Origin: BJGO01 sp964640655
GTDB taxonomy: Bacteria > Bacteroidota > Bacteroidia > Chitinophagales > UBA10324
Length of the DNA stretch: 64,000 nucleotides
NCBI GenBank assembly: GCA_964640655.1
Contig: CAZXFT010000007.1
Location: 62,001-126,000, forward strand
Reading direction: 5' to 3'
Made by a program: the position numbers and the translations under genes. The notes under the pieces are model-generated. The model made no database searches. It was not told the DNA's origin and saw nothing but the letters and a program-made list of their open reading frames with translations. This document shows, piece after piece, positions 42,781 to 51,747 of the stretch (position 1 is the stretch's first letter; each line of letters opens with the position of its first letter).

Positions 42781-43221
42781 ATGAAACGCATCCTATTTCT
42801 GCTCTTTCTCCACACAGCTCTTAGCGTGGCAGTTCATGCGCAAACTGTCGATGACAAAAAACCAATAGACTCATTAATGGTGCGTAAGTATTCGCTAGAT
42901 AGTAAAAATGAAACGGCACAGAGTGGTAAATACAAAAACTTCAAACCAGAAGTTGTTTTCAATAAACAAGAGAACGCCTACTACCTTTCAATGATTGATT
43001 CGAAGGGCTATCATGTATACATTCAAATTAAAGACGATGATGACAATGTGATTCTGTTTAAAGAAACCCAAATAGAGACTGGAAACACTAGCATTAAATT
43101 TGAAACTGAAGAAGGTGAACAAAAAAGTTTCAAGGTAACCTTTCAGGAGTTAGACGGAAGCAAGTCGGCAACATATATGTTCGAATCATACGACGAACTG
43201 GTTTACATATATAGTAAATAA
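42781..43221 (+). CDS. Small secreted protein, function unknown
   Basis: About 146 residues from the ATG at 42781 (MKRILFLLFLHTALSVAVHA, signal peptide cut before QTVDD). An upstream TTG in frame at 42745 is rejected because it would bury the signal peptide. The mature domain is charged, with repeated strand-like stretches (AYYLSMIDSKGYHVYIQIKD, NVILFKETQIETGNTSIKF). I recognise no family. It follows pdxA by 98 bp and precedes a membrane glycosyltransferase-like gene. Confidence 0.65.
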   Translation: MKRILFLLFLHTALSVAVHAQTVDDKKPIDSLMVRKYSLDSKNETAQSGKYKNFKPEVVFNKQENAYYLSMIDSKGYHVYIQIKDDDDNVILFKETQIETGNTSIKFETEEGEQKSFKVTFQELDGSKSATYMFESYDELVYIYSK

Positions 43222-43228
43222 GAATTAC

Positions 43229-43253
43229 TTTGCGTCGTCTCACACGGCGCAAA
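43229..43253 (+). promoter_or_regulatory. Stem-loop touching the 43256 start codon
   Basis: A 10-bp stem with one G-T pair, arms TTTGCGTCGT (43229-43238) and ACGGCGCAAA (43244-43253), CTCAC loop, ending 2 bases before the ATG. No T tract follows on the plus strand, so it is not a normal terminator for the preceding gene. Confidence 0.5.
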
Positions 43254-43255
43254 AA

Positions 43256-44899
43256 ATGGCATCCACACCCAAACCTAAAAAGCAAAAAAGCGCAAACACT
43301 GTTTCAGCAGTTCGTAATGCATTTCCCCGGCAGGCAGAAATCATTTCTATAATCTTCTTTATGCTGTCGATCATCGGATTGTTGAATCACGAGCCCTGGC
43401 GCGATGAATTACAGGCATACCTGCTTGGTCGAGAAAGCCACTCCATCAGCGATCTTATAAACAATATCAAATATGAAGGCCATCCCCCTTTTTGGCACAT
43501 CATCATGTTTATTCAATCACACATCGTGGATAGTTTACTAGTGATGCAAATTCTGCATACACTTATTGCTACGGCAACAGTTTATATCATCAATAAATAC
43601 TTTTATATCGAATACCGTTTTAAAATATTACTCTCTTTCAGCTACTTCTTCTTTTACGAATATAATCTTGTAGTACGCAGTTACGGATTAGGCATCATGC
43701 TTTTCTTTACCTGCATTGCACTTTACACTCAACTTATTGCTAAGTCAAAAAATGAACATTTAAAACTGTGGCCTTATTTGCTGATAGGTGTACTTTTCAT
43801 TTTGTTGAGCAACACCAGCGTCATGGGTCTTGTAATGTCAGCATCGTTTATGGCATTGTTATTCGGAGATTATATTATAGCCTATCAGCAAAAATTATTA
43901 TCACATGTCAGAATTCGTGGAGGCGCCTTATTGCTTTTGTTTTTTATTATAGCATGTGGCATAGGCATTTACTTCATTAAAAGTGAACCCGATAATTCAT
44001 ATCCGGTTACTTACAATAAAGAATTTTCTTTTAGTGCTGTAAAATTTGCTGTATCAAAAATTTTTACCAATTATTTCACACTACTACCTACTGATAGCCA
44101 TATCTATTGGAATAAACACATACTTGATCAAAAAGAACTGAGTACAGCATTCTTTTTGGGACTGATAACGCTGCTATTATTTTCCCTTTATTTTTTAAAG
44201 AACTCCAGAGTAGCCTTGTTTTATTTGAGTGGTACCATAGCAACGCTTGCATTTATTTTCTTCACCAACATGCGACCCTTTCGTTACTCAGGTCATTTGT
44301 TTGTATTTATGATTGCGGCATATGCATTAGCTGAATTTTATAAAGACGAAAAACAATTATTTCGCTTCAACTTACCCCAATTCATCTTGCCGATGACACG
44401 CATTTCATTTATCGTAGTATTAGTGTGTAGTTTTTACTCTGCAAGCGTTGCTTACTACAAAGATCTAAAATATCCTTTTTCGAATTTTACAAAAGCCGGT
44501 GAATATATACTGCAAAACAATTTAGATCGATTTGCCATTATGGGTAGCAGCGATTTTATCATATCTCCAATTACGTACTACACTCACAAGCCTATACATC
44601 TTCCTGAATCTAAACGCGACCAACTATTTATGATTTGGGACGGAGCCCGTAGAAATCAAATTGATTTTAACGACATCATTGCGGAATTGAATAGTCAGGT
44701 TAAGATACACGACACTGTAGTGCTCATATTAAGTACACCACTCACCTATATTGGTCCAGATCAAAAAACTTATGCATTTCAGGAAGACAATATTACGGGC
44801 ACCTCTATACACATGAAATTCTTTCACAATATAGATGCATTAAATGTTGTAAATGATGAACGCTACTATTTCTACCTGGCCAATCGCATTAAACCTTGA
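43256..44899 (+). CDS. GT-C fold glycosyltransferase-like membrane protein
   Basis: A 547-residue protein with roughly ten transmembrane helices from residue 28 to about 400, then a 140-residue C-terminal periplasmic domain. The first outer loop holds HEPWRDELQAY (Asp50-Glu51), the acidic pair expected for metal-independent GT-C enzymes that use polyprenyl-phosphate sugars, as in ArnT/PMT-like families. The cytosolic N-terminus is Lys-rich. Donor and acceptor are unknown. I do not assign a CAZy family. It stands between two secreted-protein genes and may glycosylate an exported product. Confidence 0.72.
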   Translation: MASTPKPKKQKSANTVSAVRNAFPRQAEIISIIFFMLSIIGLLNHEPWRDELQAYLLGRESHSISDLINNIKYEGHPPFWHIIMFIQSHIVDSLLVMQILHTLIATATVYIINKYFYIEYRFKILLSFSYFFFYEYNLVVRSYGLGIMLFFTCIALYTQLIAKSKNEHLKLWPYLLIGVLFILLSNTSVMGLVMSASFMALLFGDYIIAYQQKLLSHVRIRGGALLLLFFIIACGIGIYFIKSEPDNSYPVTYNKEFSFSAVKFAVSKIFTNYFTLLPTDSHIYWNKHILDQKELSTAFFLGLITLLLFSLYFLKNSRVALFYLSGTIATLAFIFFTNMRPFRYSGHLFVFMIAAYALAEFYKDEKQLFRFNLPQFILPMTRISFIVVLVCSFYSASVAYYKDLKYPFSNFTKAGEYILQNNLDRFAIMGSSDFIISPITYYTHKPIHLPESKRDQLFMIWDGARRNQIDFNDIIAELNSQVKIHDTVVLILSTPLTYIGPDQKTYAFQEDNITGTSIHMKFFHNIDALNVVNDERYYFYLANRIKP

Positions 44900-44943
44900 T
44901 TAAAAAAGTACCTGTTGGTGTAACAAAAAAAGAAATTAAGACT

Positions 44944-44973
44944 ATAAGCTATCCGCTAAACACCATAGCTTAT
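44944..44973 (+). promoter_or_regulatory. Stem-loop covering the 44972 start codon
   Basis: Perfect 9-bp arms ATAAGCTAT (44944-44952) and ATAGCTTAT (44965-44973). The second arm contains the first two bases of the ATG at 44972. In mRNA it would sequester the start. Confidence 0.5.
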
Positions 44974-45901
44974 GAAACACCTAACGTGGCTGATATTGTT
45001 ATTGGCTATTTCTACAAATTCACAATCTAGCACTATAAAGGGGCCTGCACCTACACAACTAAGCGTTCAGGTAATTAATAGCAACAGTGTAAAATTTTCG
45101 TGGCAGGGCAATCTGCGTGATTATATGTATAATCTGCGCTATAGAGTTAAAGGCAGCACACAATGGGTTTATTACAGCATCGAAGCACCAACAACCGTGC
45201 GAAGGGTGTTTAACCTTATTCCGGCAACATGGTACGAATGGCAAGTACAAGCAGCATATAGTTTGAACAAACGAGACACAACCTCATTTGTTAAAGGAGC
45301 TGAGTTTGTAACCGGAATTGATTGTCACACTCCTGAATACCTTCAGGCTAATATCCTGGATGCAAACAAAGCCGTCTTCCGCTGGGAGATGGTCAGCGCA
45401 GATGCAGTTTACACGTTTCGCATTCGCGAGTGGGAAAGCGAAAACTGGCGCAGTTATCAAACTTCGTCAAACAACCTGTTACTGACTGATCTTGCTGCAG
45501 GTAAAACCTATCAGTGGGATGTATCAGTTCTGTGTAACGAAAAACTTAAATTAGAATCAGCAAAATCTGAGATGATTTCTTTAAACACGCCAGTTCTTCA
45601 GAATTCAGATGCCAGCTGGCAAAGTCCTTACATACTCTATGAAAACCTGAGCTACCTGGACAGCGATCACATAGATTACATAACTTTCAGAGAAAATCAG
45701 CTGGCTGCTTCTAAAATAAAAAACGCTTCATTGATAAATGTTATTGGTGAACGATTAATGACTTTACCCATTTATTACAAGAACAACAGCGGTGAAATAG
45801 CTTTTGACCTCAGCGGAGATATACCTCCGGGTGTTTACACCGTAGAGTTTTTAAATAGTGGCGAAAAGGTAAGTAAGTCGGTTGTTATCTCCTCAAGATA
45901 A
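44972..45901 (+). CDS. Secreted fibronectin type III protein with sorting-like C-terminus
   Basis: A 309-residue exported protein (signal peptide to about residue 20). Two FnIII-like domains can be seen: residues 28-110 (APTQLSVQVINSNSVKFSWQ and later WYEWQVQAAYS) and 116-205 (NKAVFRWEMVSADAVYTFRI and TYQWDVSVLC). The C-terminal 80 residues end in IPPGVYTVEFLNSGEKVSKS, close to the last strands of type IX sorting domains (IINVIGERL, GVYTVEF, and a KSVVIS end). Surface attachment through type IX secretion is therefore plausible. Its stop codon abuts the stop of the converging WG-repeat gene with no gap. Confidence 0.78.
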   Translation: MKHLTWLILLLAISTNSQSSTIKGPAPTQLSVQVINSNSVKFSWQGNLRDYMYNLRYRVKGSTQWVYYSIEAPTTVRRVFNLIPATWYEWQVQAAYSLNKRDTTSFVKGAEFVTGIDCHTPEYLQANILDANKAVFRWEMVSADAVYTFRIREWESENWRSYQTSSNNLLLTDLAAGKTYQWDVSVLCNEKLKLESAKSEMISLNTPVLQNSDASWQSPYILYENLSYLDSDHIDYITFRENQLAASKIKNASLINVIGERLMTLPIYYKNNSGEIAFDLSGDIPPGVYTVEFLNSGEKVSKSVVISSR

Positions 45902-46960
45902 TTAAAACGACTCCCACCAGACTCTTTTGCCAAGCGTATTGATATACTCCCAATGGCCCTCTTTCTTAACAAATGCAAGTCCACGGAAAAAATCATATGC
46001 TTCATCGTATTCTGCTGGTATTACTAGGCTGCCCGATGTATTGATGAAACCATACTTGCCATTTAATTCAACTCTTGCATAACCATTATGAAAAGAGTAG
46101 CACTTCATAGTTTGAGGCTTAATAACCCATTTACCAGCCTTATCTATGAATCCGTACTGACCGCCATCGGCTGTTAATGATTCAGAATCTCTGATAAAAC
46201 AAGCTGCTAATCCTTCACTAAACGATCGAACAGTATCGTACTGAGGTTTTATGACTACCTGAGCTCTAGTATCTATAAAGCCATATTTCCCATTATCAAG
46301 AAATGCAATTAATCCTTGCTCAACATTACTCATATTGGCATGAGTTGTTTGCAGTTCAGGTATCAATCTGCAATTGGTATCAACAAATACTTCCTGATAT
46401 GCTCCCATGCTTAGCACTTTTTGAACTTTTAAAAAGCCTTCATTAAAGTAGATATTTTCATCCTCAAAGAATCCATAACTGCTTGGTAAGTTATATCTTA
46501 AGCCTTGTTTAGATATCAGGAAATAATCAGCTGAACCAGTTTCAGCTACCATTGATCGATTGTTTGAAAAATTTGTAACATAACCTATAGTAGGTAGTCC
46601 AATATTTAATGTCTTTCCTTTCTTATCTATGAAACCCCATTGCAATCCAATTTCCAGTTCAATAGTACCTACTGCGCAAACACCTTCGCTGAAACGCTTC
46701 ACCGTGTCAAACTGTGGCTCAATAATCATCTTGTTGTTAGGGTTTATGAAGCCATATTTTGTTCCTTGCTTCACTGCGGCAAGTCCTTCAAAATAATAGT
46801 GCGCATCATCATACATATAAGGTACTGCCAATTCTCCTTTAATGTTTATGTATCCATACTTGCCATCTTTAACAACTGGGAACAATTGAGTTTCAGATTT
46901 ATCCTGTGCCGAGAGCAATGAATAACTCATTAACAGTAAGGCAATAGATAGTTGTTTCAT
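45902..46960 (-). CDS. WG-repeat-containing exported protein
   Basis: A 352-residue protein with a signal peptide (SIALLLMSYSLLSAQ) and seven WG/KWG-type repeats, seen as KYGYIN, KYGFIN, QWGFID, KYGFID, QYGFID, KYGFIN and HWEYIN, each followed by a VIKPQYD-like strand. WG repeats form beta propeller-like structures and are common in exported proteins of unknown role. The gene converges with the FnIII gene, stop to stop. Confidence 0.85.
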   Translation of the reverse strand: MKQLSIALLLMSYSLLSAQDKSETQLFPVVKDGKYGYINIKGELAVPYMYDDAHYYFEGLAAVKQGTKYGFINPNNKMIIEPQFDTVKRFSEGVCAVGTIELEIGLQWGFIDKKGKTLNIGLPTIGYVTNFSNNRSMVAETGSADYFLISKQGLRYNLPSSYGFFEDENIYFNEGFLKVQKVLSMGAYQEVFVDTNCRLIPELQTTHANMSNVEQGLIAFLDNGKYGFIDTRAQVVIKPQYDTVRSFSEGLAACFIRDSESLTADGGQYGFIDKAGKWVIKPQTMKCYSFHNGYARVELNGKYGFINTSGSLVIPAEYDEAYDFFRGLAFVKKEGHWEYINTLGKRVWWESF

Positions 46961-47085
46961 CGGTTATTGTATTTTGAAGTGTAAAGTTAAGGCAGCGCAC
47001 GTTTCAAATAAAGTGCCGCATTCAAAATAGCAGACAAACTCATTCAAGTTTTACTACACAGTCTTCATTTTTTCTTTTTCAATTC

Positions 47086-48699
47086 TTAAAATCTTGGAGC
47101 ATAAACCTGCTTTGACTTAGGATATTTCACACTAAAGGCAAAACGCAGCTTCTTTTCCTCCTGAGGTTTCAATTCTAATTTCCACGTCAGTTTTCCGGTT
47201 TCAGGAATATAGTCCGCTCCACCCTGTTCCACCAGTTCAACCGTTATTTCGCTGTTTGCCGATACCGGTATCTGATCATACATCATCACTGTAAGCATTT
47301 CATTTTTCAAATTTCTCGCACTTATATCGTACGAAACCGAGCGCTTATAATTATCCCCTATCAATTTCTTTTTATCATAGTCCTTCACTTTGATTCGCTT
47401 CACAACGATCTTCTTATCGCGGCCTAGCGAAATTTTTAATGTATCTTCTGTACTGTTTGCATCAATACTTGTTTGACCTACGTATACTCCTTCAAAAAAC
47501 ACATTTGCTACGCCGGTTAGTAAATTCAACTCCGACCACTCTGTAATGCGCGCCAACAGAAACACGTCCTGATCCGACTTCGGAATACAGTAATATTCAT
47601 AATCCGTTTTAATATCACTCTCACTCAGTATCACTATTTGCGGCTTACCCCCTGTCGGTATCGATTGAGCTATATCCACAGCAAACACCACTGCCAATTG
47701 ATTTTGCTGCACACTCGTATAGTCCGCAGTGGTCTTATTCTTCTTGCCAGAATAATCATCCTGATATGCCCCTGCCGTAACCGGTTTAGAAGAAATAACC
47801 ACACTCTCCAGTTTATCTCCATACTGAGCATTACCATAAAAATAATTCAGATACCACGGCTGCCACACAGGCCCGTTTGCCGATAAAGTAGGGTTGCCTG
47901 TGCTCACATTAATTTTAATCTTGTCCCAGTTATAACCCGTGTTCTGCCACACCGAAGCCTTATAGGTCAGCTTCACCGGCTTACTCACCCCTTCCCCTCT
48001 GATATCATATGTCGGCGTCCAGCCCGCATCTGCAGTATAATAGGTCATCGTAAACTGAACCGGCTGCGCCGTCTTGCTCTGCACCTGCGCTATAACCTCT
48101 GCAAAATACTTCTGTGACTGTTGATTCTTCTCGTTCAGCTGATTCGTAACATCCGTTTGCTGCTTCACTAACTTCACCTGCTTATTAGCTATCTCCAGGA
48201 GCTCCTCCTTAATTTTCGTCATCTTGTCTGCATACATATCATACATCTTGGCCAGTGTCTCCACACTTACACCCGTGTTTGCACCGCCTATTTCAATATT
48301 CTTCGTCAGCAAATCACTCATTCCATTTAAGACTGCCTTGCGGTTATCCAGCTTTGCCAATCGCTGCTTGATATTCTCCAGACTATCCTGCAGTCGCTTC
48401 GCCTCCTCCAGTTCCTTCTTGGGGGTTAGATAATTCGTTTGAGAAGTAACAGAGAGTATAACAATATCACTATTGCACGACAACTGCAAACTCTGTGCTT
48501 GCAGAGACAAGGGCAGATTTCTGATCACCACCTCCGAAGTTCCCTCCGGCAGGTTCACCTTCGCTCTCGATGTAATCTGCGCTCCTTGCAGATACACTGT
48601 CACCGCAATAATGTCAGCGTCTGTTTCATTGGGTTTCTGTGCCGTTGAGGTAAAAGTGATTATCAGTAGAATAAGGATCGATGAAATGATTCGGATCAT
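47086..48699 (-). CDS. DUF4139 (MuiA-like) secreted protein
   Basis: A 537-residue exported protein (signal peptide MIRIISSILILLIITFTSTAQ). The N-terminal part (VTVYLQGAQITSRAKVNLPEG) is the DUF4140 pattern, followed by a coiled coil at about residues 90-205, then the DUF4139 domain beginning VQFTMTYYTADAGWTPTYDIRG and ending in LKLRFAFSVKYPKSKQ-like strands. The family is called mucoidy inhibitor A-like by similarity; a molecular role is not established. It is monocistronic by spacing: 125 bp to the WG gene and 110 bp to DinB. Confidence 0.85.
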   Translation of the reverse strand: MIRIISSILILLIITFTSTAQKPNETDADIIAVTVYLQGAQITSRAKVNLPEGTSEVVIRNLPLSLQAQSLQLSCNSDIVILSVTSQTNYLTPKKELEEAKRLQDSLENIKQRLAKLDNRKAVLNGMSDLLTKNIEIGGANTGVSVETLAKMYDMYADKMTKIKEELLEIANKQVKLVKQQTDVTNQLNEKNQQSQKYFAEVIAQVQSKTAQPVQFTMTYYTADAGWTPTYDIRGEGVSKPVKLTYKASVWQNTGYNWDKIKINVSTGNPTLSANGPVWQPWYLNYFYGNAQYGDKLESVVISSKPVTAGAYQDDYSGKKNKTTADYTSVQQNQLAVVFAVDIAQSIPTGGKPQIVILSESDIKTDYEYYCIPKSDQDVFLLARITEWSELNLLTGVANVFFEGVYVGQTSIDANSTEDTLKISLGRDKKIVVKRIKVKDYDKKKLIGDNYKRSVSYDISARNLKNEMLTVMMYDQIPVSANSEITVELVEQGGADYIPETGKLTWKLELKPQEEKKLRFAFSVKYPKSKQVYAPRF

Positions 48700-48809
48700 A
48701 AAATGAAGTTTTATTAAAAGATATTACTTGGATGCCAACCCATGACGTATTACATAAATGGCGGTTCGAATTTAAGGGAATGAAGTTCAAATATCGGTGC
48801 TCGAACTAT

Positions 48810-49292
48810 TTATTGTTTAGCAGTTAGTTTTTTTAGAAGCGAAATTTGACCGAGATGATAATAAGCATGTTCTATTATGGCTTCAATATTCCTTTGATAT
48901 GTTCCATACTTTTCCTTGATAAAAATCTCATCAAGATTTTCCTCTGGCATTTGCTCTATATGTAAGGCTATTCGTTCAGCGTTTTGCAACAGTTTTCCAA
49001 CTAATTGCTGCCATGATTCTTCATTAACCGAAGGTATATATTCAAAACTGAGCGAGTCCTTTATTTCAAGTTTCCTCTCTTCAAGTGCCTGCAGTACACC
49101 CTCAAGATAATAATTGACATGGAAGGTAAGGGCTTCAATAGCGTTGAGATTATGGAATCGAATACCTGCCTGCTGATAAGAAATAGAATGCAGCATCAGT
49201 TTATAATTGGTGTTTGCAATCCAAAGGTCACCCAGAAACAACTCTCTGATGCGCTTCGCTAATTCTTTTCTTCTATGGTTTGTACTTATCAT
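48810..49292 (-). CDS. DinB-like four-helix protein
   Basis: A 160-residue helical protein with DinB/YfiT-type features: the HVNYY metal His near residue 54 and HAYYHLGQISLLKK near the C-terminus, where two His belong to the metal site. DinB-fold proteins include thiol-dependent transferases (bacillithiol, mycothiol) and many of unknown role. It begins a cluster of small minus-strand accessory genes. Substrate unknown. Confidence 0.78.
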   Translation of the reverse strand: MISTNHRRKELAKRIRELFLGDLWIANTNYKLMLHSISYQQAGIRFHNLNAIEALTFHVNYYLEGVLQALEERKLEIKDSLSFEYIPSVNEESWQQLVGKLLQNAERIALHIEQMPEENLDEIFIKEKYGTYQRNIEAIIEHAYYHLGQISLLKKLTAKQ

Positions 49293-49335
49293 GTCTTATT
49301 TACTTCATACTTAAATTTAGTCAACTATATTCCAC

Positions 49336-49728
49336 TCATTTAATCCTCTCCAGCCTTCCCTTGCGTTTGACTATATTTTTATAGTCCCATTGTATCTCCT
49401 TCGCCTTTTTCAACCAACGCTTTAAGTCCTTTTCCTTTATTTCCGCTGCTGACCTATACCGCACCGAGGCATCCTTAAATTTTCCAGTACCCGGCTTTAA
49501 TGTCTCCTCCTCAAACGACCCCCCACTCCAAAACATCAACCGTACTCCATCCTTCAGTTTATCATATCCCACTATCGGGTTACCTTCAATAAACCACACA
49601 GGGTGCCTGTGCCATATCTTGCTCTCTGCTCCTTTGAGGGCTGCATCTATAGTCGTGGCCAGCACGTCACAAATTAACTTGTCTTCTGATGATAATGCTT
49701 CGTTATATGTTTGTATATCAGGGTTCAT
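49336..49728 (-). CDS. DUF1801 domain protein
   Basis: A 130-residue protein of the DUF1801 (YdhG-like) family. The domain shows IWHRHPVWFIEGNPIVGYDK, then GVRLMFWSGGSFEE. This small fold occurs alone or with YdeI tails in many bacteria; no activity is firmly assigned. A second DUF1801 gene lies at 52327-52749 and a DUF1801-YdeI fusion at 51748-52308. Confidence 0.78.
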   Translation of the reverse strand: MNPDIQTYNEALSSEDKLICDVLATTIDAALKGAESKIWHRHPVWFIEGNPIVGYDKLKDGVRLMFWSGGSFEEETLKPGTGKFKDASVRYRSAAEIKEKDLKRWLKKAKEIQWDYKNIVKRKGRLERIK

Positions 49729-49821
49729 TCATATAATTTTTATCTATTATCAAAATGTGCATCGCTTGGTGCAAAGTCCATAAATGCATACCGCTAATAT
49801 CAAAACTAATCAACGCAACTT

Positions 49822-50679
49822 TTACCATCCGGTCAGCAATAAATTACGTGCGGCCCTCTCGCTGCATTTCTGATACCGGGCATAAGCCAGCGCCGCGCGG
49901 CTTCTTATTTGTTCATTCGTTTCACCTAACACATAACCACTCAATGCATCATGCAGCGTATAAGCTTCCGGTGCCATCAGTCCGCTGCTCCACACAAGAG
50001 GGTTTACCAGCGCGTCTTTCAGCGGCATAGAAAAGTAGTGCTTGCTGTAACATGCGAGTATCACAACATCTCGTTTTCTATGATCTGTATTTAAATAGCT
50101 GTCGTTAAGTTCAAAATCCATCAACCCGTCATGACCTATATATGCCAGCATCTGAGAATAGGCGTTAATACCTACTACTCTTTGCTCTATCATCAAAGTA
50201 TCGTTGAGCTTACCACAGGAACTGTTCAGGAAATCAACAGTACATGCCTTGATATGCTTTCCATTATAGGCATCAGCAACCAGATAATAATTTAACGCGC
50301 GATGCCGGAAAACCAATCGCTCCATTTTCGTCGAATCTATCTTTTGCATGCGAATTAGCTTCCATTCACTGCTGTTCTTGAAATAAGTCTTAATACCAAA
50401 TGCACAACCCCAGTATAAATTATTATTAGGGTCTTGCCCGTTACCAATCTTTGAAGGTACAGGTACTATCCCCTGATATCGATTATCGCATAATGCCACA
50501 AACACATGAATAGTTTTAATTGAACTATCCATCTGATAAACATCTGCTGATGCAACAAACTCACCTGGCAATTCATCATCGAGCGTTGAAGCAGGCTGAG
50601 CGTCGCAACAGCAAAAAGAAAAAATGATAATAAATCTTGTAGCATAGTTCCATTGCTCATTCCATACTTGTGTCACCAT
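49822..50679 (-). CDS. Uncharacterised protein with caspase-fold-like signatures
   Basis: A 285-residue protein. The N-terminus has a hydrophobic stretch (RFIIIFSFCCC, residues 15-25) that may be a signal or lipoprotein sequence after a long leader. Three features suggest a clan CD cysteine peptidase-like fold: a first strand HVFVALCDNRYQGIVPVP, a His after a strand in LAYIGHDGLMD (His183), and a Cys at the end of the next hydrophobic strand in VVILACYSKH (Cys210). The G-H-D-G and A-C-x-S patterns resemble the catalytic dyad of caspases and gingipains, but no overall similarity to a named family was recalled. Activity is inference. It sits inside a run of small accessory genes. Confidence 0.55.
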   Translation of the reverse strand: MVTQVWNEQWNYATRFIIIFSFCCCDAQPASTLDDELPGEFVASADVYQMDSSIKTIHVFVALCDNRYQGIVPVPSKIGNGQDPNNNLYWGCAFGIKTYFKNSSEWKLIRMQKIDSTKMERLVFRHRALNYYLVADAYNGKHIKACTVDFLNSSCGKLNDTLMIEQRVVGINAYSQMLAYIGHDGLMDFELNDSYLNTDHRKRDVVILACYSKHYFSMPLKDALVNPLVWSSGLMAPEAYTLHDALSGYVLGETNEQIRSRAALAYARYQKCSERAARNLLLTGW

Positions 50680-50791
50680 AGATGTAGCTCATTGATTAAT
50701 TGAATGTGAGCCTAACGTAAAGCTTGACTCAAATCGTTTACGTCTTGAAAAAATCTTCACCAGGATGTTGAATTCAGCCGCTTCTACACAT

Positions 50792-51220
50792 TCATCTCCT
50801 CTCGCTAAAACTCATCATCCAGTTAATTCCGAACTTATCTGTCAACATTCCGAAGTAATCACCCCAAAAGGTATTATTCATCGGCATGGTAATCATTCCA
50901 CCTTCCGATAAAGCCTGAAAGATTCGGTCCGCCTCTTCTTTACTGTCGGCATTAACCGAAACAGAGAAATTGGTTCCCAAAACAAATGATGAAGCCCATT
51001 CGCTGCCTACATCAGATCCCATAATTGTAGAAGCCCCTATGGGTAATCCAACGTGCATAATTTTCTGATGATCTGCTTCGGGCAGCTTCTTCACTTCTTC
51101 TTCGGGCATCTCTGCAAAACGACCGAAATAACTATACTCCCCTCCGAATATGCTTTTGTAAAAGTTGAATGCCTCTTCGCAGTTTCCGTTGAAGTTTAAG
51201 TAAATGTTTGTTGTTGCCAT
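50792..51220 (-). CDS. VOC-family (PhnB-like) protein
   Basis: A 142-residue glyoxalase/bleomycin-resistance-fold protein of the PhnB-like subgroup. It begins IYLNFNGNCEEAFNFYKSIF and ends WGDYFGMLTDKFGINWMMSF, which are the standard ends. Family members bind metals and small ligands; PhnB itself has no settled function. It is part of the small-gene cluster, 32 bp ahead of the next gene. Confidence 0.88.
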   Translation of the reverse strand: MATTNIYLNFNGNCEEAFNFYKSIFGGEYSYFGRFAEMPEEEVKKLPEADHQKIMHVGLPIGASTIMGSDVGSEWASSFVLGTNFSVSVNADSKEEADRIFQALSEGGMITMPMNNTFWGDYFGMLTDKFGINWMMSFSERR

Positions 51221-51252
51221 GTTAAAGTTTTTTAATTTGTTGATGATATATT

Positions 51253-51717
51253 TTATGAATGACCCTCCGCCAATTCCTTCAAGCGCGTCAATGCATTCGG
51301 GTACTTCAACTCAAAGTATTCTTTATACTCTTCTACTGTATCCAGGTCAACAGTTAGTGCAGTAACACCGTCTGTTTCCTGAAACGTATAATTCTCGCAA
51401 CCGCCGGCCCATTTCTCCACTTCCTCACCGGTAGTAATTTCTTCTTCCCCTTTCAGAACTCCATAGTGCTTAATGGAAACAAAATTTGCTGCCTCATTTT
51501 CCTGTATCAGCGAAACCATTCCCGCTTTATTACCACTTTCATCTGTACCTACAAAATGTATTTTACTTCCCTTGTCCCAGTTGCCTTCATAGGTTGAAGT
51601 TGGGTTAAACTCCGCAGTCCAGTGTTCGTAAGTCTTCTTGTCTTTTATTCCCAGCATCAGTTCATAAACTTTCTGAGCCGGTGCTTTAATGCTTGTTTTA
51701 AATTGTGTTTTAATCAT
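51253..51717 (-). CDS. SRPBCC (AHSA1-like) domain protein
   Basis: A 154-residue START-like protein with the AHSA1 pattern: SIKAPAQKVYELML at the start, YEHWTAEFNPTSTYEGNWDK with G..W..G in the middle and TVDLDTVEEYKEYFE at the end. The fold makes a hydrophobic cavity; related proteins bind lipids or Hsp90, but this one has no known target. It is directly between the VOC and YdeI-type genes. Confidence 0.85.
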   Translation of the reverse strand: MIKTQFKTSIKAPAQKVYELMLGIKDKKTYEHWTAEFNPTSTYEGNWDKGSKIHFVGTDESGNKAGMVSLIQENEAANFVSIKHYGVLKGEEEITTGEEVEKWAGGCENYTFQETDGVTALTVDLDTVEEYKEYFELKYPNALTRLKELAEGHS

Positions 51718-51747
51718 AATGTTTAATATAGTTTATAGTGAGTGATG

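Noticed and set aside
43229..43253. Intrinsic terminator of the 42781 gene
   Set aside because: No T tract follows on the plus strand and it ends 2 bases before the next start codon.
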